Source: JAFLBB01 sp040007195
GTDB taxonomy: Bacteria; Acidobacteriota; Terriglobia; Bryobacterales; Bryobacteraceae
Direction of reading: 5' to 3'
Length of the DNA: 12,051 nucleotides
Assembly: GCA_040007195.1 (NCBI GenBank)
Contig: JBDTVQ010000197.1
Location: 1-12,051, forward strand
The number at the start of each line of letters is the position of its first letter. Position 1 is the stretch's first letter. Both the position numbers and the translations under genes were made by a program. Shown here piece by piece: positions 8,072 to 12,051 of the stretch. Under the pieces are notes generated by a model. The model did not search any database and was not told the DNA's origin. It worked only from the letters and a program-made list of their open reading frames with translations.

Positions 8072-8917
8072 TTAGCGAGCCTTCACCACGTAGTAGAGGA
8101 ACGGATTCGTCACATCCTTGAACCAGTGCGGCACACCGGCGGGAATGATGATCACATCGCCCTTCTTGAGCTCCCGCGTATCGCCGCCTTCAATGGAGGC
8201 GCCGCGAAACTCATCGGCCGCGACACTCTTCACATCGGTCGCCTTGCCGCCCGTCACCAGCGTCGCCGTGCCATCGAGAACATGCACGATATCGGCATCG
8301 AGAGTATGGATCTCCGCCATGCCCGGCTTTTCGCGGCGGCTGGCGTGAACCATGTACTTATCGCTCGAATCGAACAGCACCGCGCCCTTCTTGAACGCCT
8401 CTTCCACCTTCGCGCCGTCGAAGTGCACCACCGGCGAATTGCCCGCTTGCAGCGCCGCCGCGCCCGCCAGCGCCAGTTCTTCGTCCTGCGCCGCGCTCGA
8501 TGCGCCGCTCACACCCACCGCGCCGACAATCTGGCCGTCGATCGTGATCGGAACACCGCCCTGCAAAGGCGTGAAGTCGTTCAGCGCGACCATCGAAGTC
8601 CGGCCCTTGCCGACAACGTCCTCGAAGAACTTGGTGGGCTTCTTGAACAGCGCCGCCGTGCGCGCTTTGCCGATGGAGATATTGGCGCCGGCGCTGAATG
8701 TGCCGTCGATTCGTTCCACGGCCATCAGGTTTCCGCCATCGTCGACGACGGCGATCACGCCCGTGGTGTTGGCCTGCTTCGCGTAGTGGACGGCGGCGTC
8801 GATTACGCGCCTCGCCCCAACGGCGTTCAGCGATTTCTTGTCCATGGTTTGAGCCTGTCCCATTGCGGCCAGGCTCAGTAGAAGGGCGCTCGCGGCGCCT
8901 GTTTTCAGTAGTTTCAT
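8072..8917 (-). CDS. Exported GlcG/HbpS-like domain fused to a cupin
   Basis: This 281-residue protein combines two domains. A signal peptide, MKLLKTGAASALLLSLAAMG, ends near Ala22. Residues 26-160 form a GlcG/HbpS-like domain (GARRVIDAAVHYAKQ, VIAVVDDGGNLMAVERIDG, QGGVPITIDGQIVGAVGVSG). The family includes the heme-binding HbpS and many members of unknown role beside catabolic genes. Residues about 175-280 form a single cupin (AEIHTLDADIVHVLDG, then GDVIIIPAGVPHWF). His204, Asp209, His212 and His264 are possible metal ligands, although the classical HxH motif is not complete. The start at 8917 is chosen because AAGGAG (8924-8929) precedes it by 6 bases and it gives a clean signal peptide; an upstream TTG at 8950 would spoil that. 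The next gene starts 12 bases after its stop. The substrate or ligand is not known. Confidence 0.85.
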   Translation of the reverse strand: MKLLKTGAASALLLSLAAMGQAQTMDKKSLNAVGARRVIDAAVHYAKQANTTGVIAVVDDGGNLMAVERIDGTFSAGANISIGKARTAALFKKPTKFFEDVVGKGRTSMVALNDFTPLQGGVPITIDGQIVGAVGVSGASSAAQDEELALAGAAALQAGNSPVVHFDGAKVEEAFKKGAVLFDSSDKYMVHASRREKPGMAEIHTLDADIVHVLDGTATLVTGGKATDVKSVAADEFRGASIEGGDTRELKKGDVIIIPAGVPHWFKDVTNPFLYYVVKAR

Positions 8918-8923
8918 TGCGGT

Positions 8924-8929
8924 CTCCTT
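8924..8929 (-). promoter_or_regulatory. Ribosome binding site that fixes the HbpS-cupin start
   Basis: AAGGAG on the minus strand lies 6 bases before the ATG at 8917. It excludes the longer TTG-initiated reading from 8950, whose first codons would place charged residues before the signal peptide. Confidence 0.8.
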
Positions 8930-8959
8930 GTCGTTCAGAAGATCCCGCAACGACTCTGT

Positions 8960-10972
8960 TTATTCCACGGCAACCGCGGTTGCCATGCACGCCGCCTTGC
9001 GGCCGTACACATCTTCGACAGCCGCCCGCAGAAGCTCGGCAACACTCCACGCCTGCGCAATGCAGCCACCCTCCGTATGCGGCGCATCGCCATCGGCCAC
9101 TTCGCTGATCTGTCCCAATCCGCCCTTGCGCATCTCGTGCGAGAACTCAGCCAGCCATCGTGCCGACATCGAACGCGACTCTTCCGAGCCCTCGTTCACG
9201 CGCACATATGCCGTCAGGAATGGTCCCATCAGCCACGGCCAGGCCGTGCCTTGGTGATACGCCGAATCGCGATCCCACACGCCGCCGGCGTACTTGCCCC
9301 GATAGCGCGCATCGAGCGGCGACAAAGTCCGCAGCCCCACTGGCGTGAACAGTTCGCGCTGCACGAGTTCGACGATGCTTCGCGCCCGTGCGCCTTCGAC
9401 GAGCGGATGATGCAGGCTCACCGCAAAAATCTGATTGGGCCGCACGGAGTCGTCGCGCCGGTCCGGTTCCACCACGTCGAACAACCCGCCGCGCTCGGCG
9501 TTCCAGAACTTTTCGCAGAAGCTCGACTTCGCCCGTGCCGCCAACTGTCCTAAAAAGAGCGCTCGCTCCGATTCGCCGAAACGATCGCTCAACTCGCGCA
9601 TGATGCACAGCGCGTTGTACCAGAGCGCTTGAATCTCCACCGGCTTACCCGCTCGCGGTGTCACCACCCAATCGCCCACCTTTGCGTCCATCCACGTCAG
9701 TTGCACTCCCGGCTCACCACAGGCAAGCAGCGCATCGCTGTCCACGTGAATGCCATAACGCGTGCCGCGCATGTGCCAGTCGAGAATCTCCACCAGCTTC
9801 TGGTAGAGGTGCTCGCGCACGAAATCGATATCGCCAGAATATTGCACGAACGCGCGGATCGCTTCGAAAAACCACAGCGTCGCATCCACCGTGTTGTACT
9901 CCGGCGCTTCGCCCGCGTCGGGAAAGCGGTTCGGCAACATGCCGCGATCGACGCTCGCCGCGAAGGATTTCAGTATGCCGCGTGCGATATCGTGGCGGCC
10001 CGTCACCAAGGTGAGGCCGGGCAGCGCGATCATCGTGTCGCGGCCCCAGTCGCTGAACCAGTGATAGCCGGCGATCACCGTTTCGCCATCGCCGCGCTCA
10101 ACAAGAAACTGGTCCGCCGCTGCCGTCAGTTCCTGCACGATGGGTTCGGTGGAAGGAGCCCACGAGAGCACCGCCGCCCGTCGTTCGATCTCGCGCGTGC
10201 GCAGCGCATGAGCGTAAGCCGAATCCTGCCGCTGCGTGGAAGCAATGCACACAGCCGTCCTGTGCGCGTTCAGATCGTAGCGCAGGGCCATCGGTTGAAA
10301 CAGGTCTTCCTGAAAGTCCAGGCCGCGGTCTCGTTCGCGCGCATACTCAAAATTGCGATACCACTCACCGGTTGCCTTGACCGTTCCGGCATTGTGAGCC
10401 AGATACATTGCCGGAAGATCGCCATAGGGAGCGAGCCGCAACAGGCCTTCGCTCGCATCGAAGCTGGTATTAATGGCGCTGTTGGCATGCGTCGTCGAAT
10501 GGTAGTCGCGGAACGCAATCAAAGGACGCAGTTCGAGCGCGCACTCCGTCGCCGCGCCGCCTGTCCATTCGTACTCCACCACGGTCGTGTTCTCGCCATG
10601 CACCTGAAACACGCGCTTCTCAAGCGTCACCCCGCCCGCCTCGTACACAGCCACAGGGAATGGATCCAGCCGGAACTCGCGCAGGTATTCATAGCCCCGC
10701 GGATGCACGGTGCCCGGATAGCGATTCACCGATAGCTCGTAACGCTGCCCGTTCACCACAAGCGTCTCTTCGAACTTCGACAGCATCACCACGCGCCCCA
10801 CCGGAGGCTTCGTCGCCGCCACCAGCAAGCCGTGATAGCGGCGCGTGTTCGCGCCCGTGATGGTGGACGAGGCAAAGCCGCCCAGTCCGTTGGTCTCCAG
10901 CCATTCCAGGCCGAGCGCCTGCTCCAGCCGTCCGCACACTTCGCGTTCGATCCGAATTGTCTTCATCGGCAT
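8960..10972 (-). CDS. Amylo-alpha-1,6-glucosidase (glycogen debranching enzyme family, GH133-like)
   Basis: This 670-residue enzyme likely hydrolyses alpha-1,6-linked glucose from branched alpha-glucans or related oligosaccharides, in the cytoplasm, as no signal peptide is seen. Residues about 20-225 are the GDE N-terminal beta-sandwich (LEWLETNGLGGFASSTITG, then NTRRYHGLLVAA). Residues about 285-655 are the (alpha/alpha)6 catalytic domain, with WFSDWGRDTMIALPG (305-319), MLPNRFPD (345-352), YNTVDATLWFFEA (359-371), TWMDAK (426-431) and GCIAQAWSVAELLR near the end. The frame stays open upstream to about 11320, but that stretch overlaps the preceding gene. The ATG at 10972 has GGAG (10980-10983) 7 bases before it; a second ATG at 10966 would be too far. 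It starts 2 bases after the upstream glucosidase gene ends. Bacterial homologues are often near glycogen or trehalose genes, but the real substrate here is unproven. Confidence 0.92.
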   Translation of the reverse strand: MPMKTIRIEREVCGRLEQALGLEWLETNGLGGFASSTITGANTRRYHGLLVAATKPPVGRVVMLSKFEETLVVNGQRYELSVNRYPGTVHPRGYEYLREFRLDPFPVAVYEAGGVTLEKRVFQVHGENTTVVEYEWTGGAATECALELRPLIAFRDYHSTTHANSAINTSFDASEGLLRLAPYGDLPAMYLAHNAGTVKATGEWYRNFEYARERDRGLDFQEDLFQPMALRYDLNAHRTAVCIASTQRQDSAYAHALRTREIERRAAVLSWAPSTEPIVQELTAAADQFLVERGDGETVIAGYHWFSDWGRDTMIALPGLTLVTGRHDIARGILKSFAASVDRGMLPNRFPDAGEAPEYNTVDATLWFFEAIRAFVQYSGDIDFVREHLYQKLVEILDWHMRGTRYGIHVDSDALLACGEPGVQLTWMDAKVGDWVVTPRAGKPVEIQALWYNALCIMRELSDRFGESERALFLGQLAARAKSSFCEKFWNAERGGLFDVVEPDRRDDSVRPNQIFAVSLHHPLVEGARARSIVELVQRELFTPVGLRTLSPLDARYRGKYAGGVWDRDSAYHQGTAWPWLMGPFLTAYVRVNEGSEESRSMSARWLAEFSHEMRKGGLGQISEVADGDAPHTEGGCIAQAWSVAELLRAAVEDVYGRKAACMATAVAVE

Positions 10973-10974
10973 AT

Positions 10975-12051
10975 TTATTCTCCACTCTGCTGCAGCAGCT
11001 TCGCCACCACGCCCGTCCACCCTGTTTGATGACTCGCGCCCACGCCCGAACCATCGTCTCCATGGAAATATTCGTAGAACAGAACCAGGTCGTTCCAATT
11101 GGGATCGGTCTTGTACACGCCGTTGGTGCCGTGTACCGGCCGGTACCCGTCTTCGTTGCGCAGGAAGATGCGCGTCATGCGCCGCGACAACTCCGCCGCC
11201 ACTTCGGCCAAGGTCATCATCTGCCCCGAACCGGTCGGACACTCCACCTGGAATCCATCGCCCAGGTAGTGATGAAACTTTTGCAGCGACTCGATCAGCA
11301 GGTAGTTCACCGGGAACCATATGGGCCCGCGCCAGTTTGAGTTGCCCCCAAAGAGGCCCGTGCTCGACTCGGCGGGTTCATATTGCACGCTGTATTGACG
11401 GCCGTTCACCGGCAGCACATACGGTTCGTCTTTATGCACGCGTGACAGCGCGCGGATACCGTACGGCGACAGGAATTCGTTGGAATCGAGCATGAATTTG
11501 AGGATGCTCTTCAGCTGGTCCGCCCCCACAATCGACAGCAAGCGCCGCGACCCTTCCCCCGTGGTGTGCATGCAGGCGACGTTGTCCGTGAGGTCGGCGC
11601 GATTCTCAATGAACCACTCCAGGCGTCGCCGGAAGCCCGGCAATTGATCGAGCATCGACGGCTCCAGAGTCTCCACGGCGAACAGCGGAATCAAACCCAC
11701 CATGGACCGCACGCACATCGGCATGTGTTCGCCATTAGGCAGATGCAGCACGTCGTAGAAAAATCCGTCGCGTTCGTTCCACATGCCCGCGCCGTCTTGG
11801 CCAAGGTGATTGATGGCATGGGCGATGTAGAGGAAGTGTTCCCAGAACTTGCTCGCCACGTCCTCGTACGAAGGATCTTCCTTGGCCAACTCCAGAGCAA
11901 TGGCCAGCAGGTTCAGGCTGTACATCGCCATCCAGCCCGTGCCGTCGGCCTGTTCGATGTGGCCGCCCGTGGGCAGCGGCGCGCTGCGGTCGAAGACGCC
12001 GATGTTGTCCAAACCCAGGAATCCGCCTTGAAACACGTTGCGGCCCTCGGT
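10975..12051 (-). CDS. MGH1-like glucosidase, GH63 family, 5'-partial
   Basis: These are the C-terminal 358 residues of a glucosidase whose start is outside the window; homologues I know of are about 850-900 residues. The frame is open to the edge and begins TEGRNVFQGGFLGLDNIGVFD, so the GTG at 12036 is an internal Val, not a start. Visible signatures of the (alpha/alpha)6 barrel are GGHIEQADGTGWMAMY, MWNERDGFFYDVLHLP, GGNSNWRGPIWFPVNYLL and ASHQTGWTGVVAKLL. The family hydrolyses alpha-glucosidic bonds, in some members of compatible solutes such as mannosylglycerate or glucosylglycerate. The cell location cannot be judged without the N-terminus. It ends 2 bases before the debranching enzyme gene, so the two are probably made together and may act on the same pool of sugars. 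Confidence 0.88.
   Translation of the reverse strand, partial: TEGRNVFQGGFLGLDNIGVFDRSAPLPTGGHIEQADGTGWMAMYSLNLLAIALELAKEDPSYEDVASKFWEHFLYIAHAINHLGQDGAGMWNERDGFFYDVLHLPNGEHMPMCVRSMVGLIPLFAVETLEPSMLDQLPGFRRRLEWFIENRADLTDNVACMHTTGEGSRRLLSIVGADQLKSILKFMLDSNEFLSPYGIRALSRVHKDEPYVLPVNGRQYSVQYEPAESSTGLFGGNSNWRGPIWFPVNYLLIESLQKFHHYLGDGFQVECPTGSGQMMTLAEVAAELSRRMTRIFLRNEDGYRPVHGTNGVYKTDPNWNDLVLFYEYFHGDDGSGVGASHQTGWTGVVAKLLQQSGE
10980..10983 (-). promoter_or_regulatory. Ribosome binding site that fixes the debranching enzyme start
   Basis: GGAG on the minus strand lies 7 bases before ATG 10972 and inside the last codons of the upstream gene. It supports tight translational linkage and excludes the much longer open frame that runs back to about 11320. 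Confidence 0.75.

Noticed and set aside
7106..8881. Plus-strand open frame of 591 codons
   Set aside because: It lies antisense to both the SMP-30 and HbpS-cupin genes and crosses their junction. Its product is rich in Arg, His and Ala with no family resemblance, while the minus strand encodes recognisable domains with good ribosome sites. It is a GC-rich codon-position artefact.
8918..8950. Longer start of the HbpS-cupin gene at TTG 8950
   Set aside because: It adds 11 mainly polar residues before a normal signal peptide, while the ATG at 8917 has a strong ribosome site 6 bases upstream.
9629..10735. Plus-strand open frame of 368 codons
   Set aside because: It is antisense to the debranching enzyme, with Arg- and His-rich composition and no motif; the minus-strand reading is clearly coding.
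10973..11320. N-terminal extension of the debranching enzyme frame
   Set aside because: The stretch overlaps the C-terminal part of the GH63-like gene in another frame, reads as Arg- and Gly-rich non-protein sequence, and the internal ATG at 10972 has a well-placed GGAG.

Overview
The window is GC-rich bacterial chromosome with tight operons and conventional Shine-Dalgarno sites. It holds seven protein genes, two of them cut by the window edges. The best guess for the source is an Acidobacteriota member of the Solibacter/Bryobacter type. This rests on gene content: a very large TonB-dependent receptor with an N-terminal carboxypeptidase-regulatory-like domain and no SusD partner, an SMP-30 protein with an N-terminal beta-sandwich, and a GlcG/HbpS-cupin fusion. 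It is an inference from family knowledge, not a database match.

Layout. (1) Positions 1-2549, plus strand: an ABC importer operon of the nitrate/sulfonate/taurine type, in the order ATPase (5' end outside the window), permease, substrate-binding protein. The first two genes overlap by 4 bases. The binding protein has a twin-arginine signal. No enzyme gene lies beside it to name the substrate. (2) Positions 2550-2896: a 347-base non-coding gap with a strong sigma70-like promoter (TTGACA plus an AT-rich -10), then a leader of about 240 bases with a possible small upstream ORF and a GC hairpin. (3) Positions 2897-6424, plus strand: a 1175-residue outer-membrane TonB-dependent receptor, followed by an 11-bp GC-rich hairpin that looks like its terminator. 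(4) Positions 6485-12051, minus strand, convergent with the receptor: a four-gene set read right to left. It runs GH63/MGH1-like glucosidase (5' end outside the window), amylo-alpha-1,6-glucosidase, an exported GlcG/HbpS-cupin fusion, and an exported SMP-30/gluconolactonase-like protein. The gaps are 2, 42 and 12 bases and each internal start has a good Shine-Dalgarno site, so co-transcription is likely.

How the genes may work together. The first two genes of the minus-strand set are glycoside hydrolases that probably act on alpha-glucosides or alpha-glucans in the cytoplasm, although the upstream protein's N-terminus is not visible. The last two encode proteins with signal peptides, one with a lactonase-type metal site and one with a possible heme- or small-ligand-binding domain fused to a cupin. 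A sugar-processing role is plausible, but the link between the cytoplasmic and exported halves is unknown. The receptor could bring substrate across the outer membrane, but nothing in the sequence ties it to the convergent operon. I see no tRNA, rRNA, CRISPR array, insertion sequence or phage gene.
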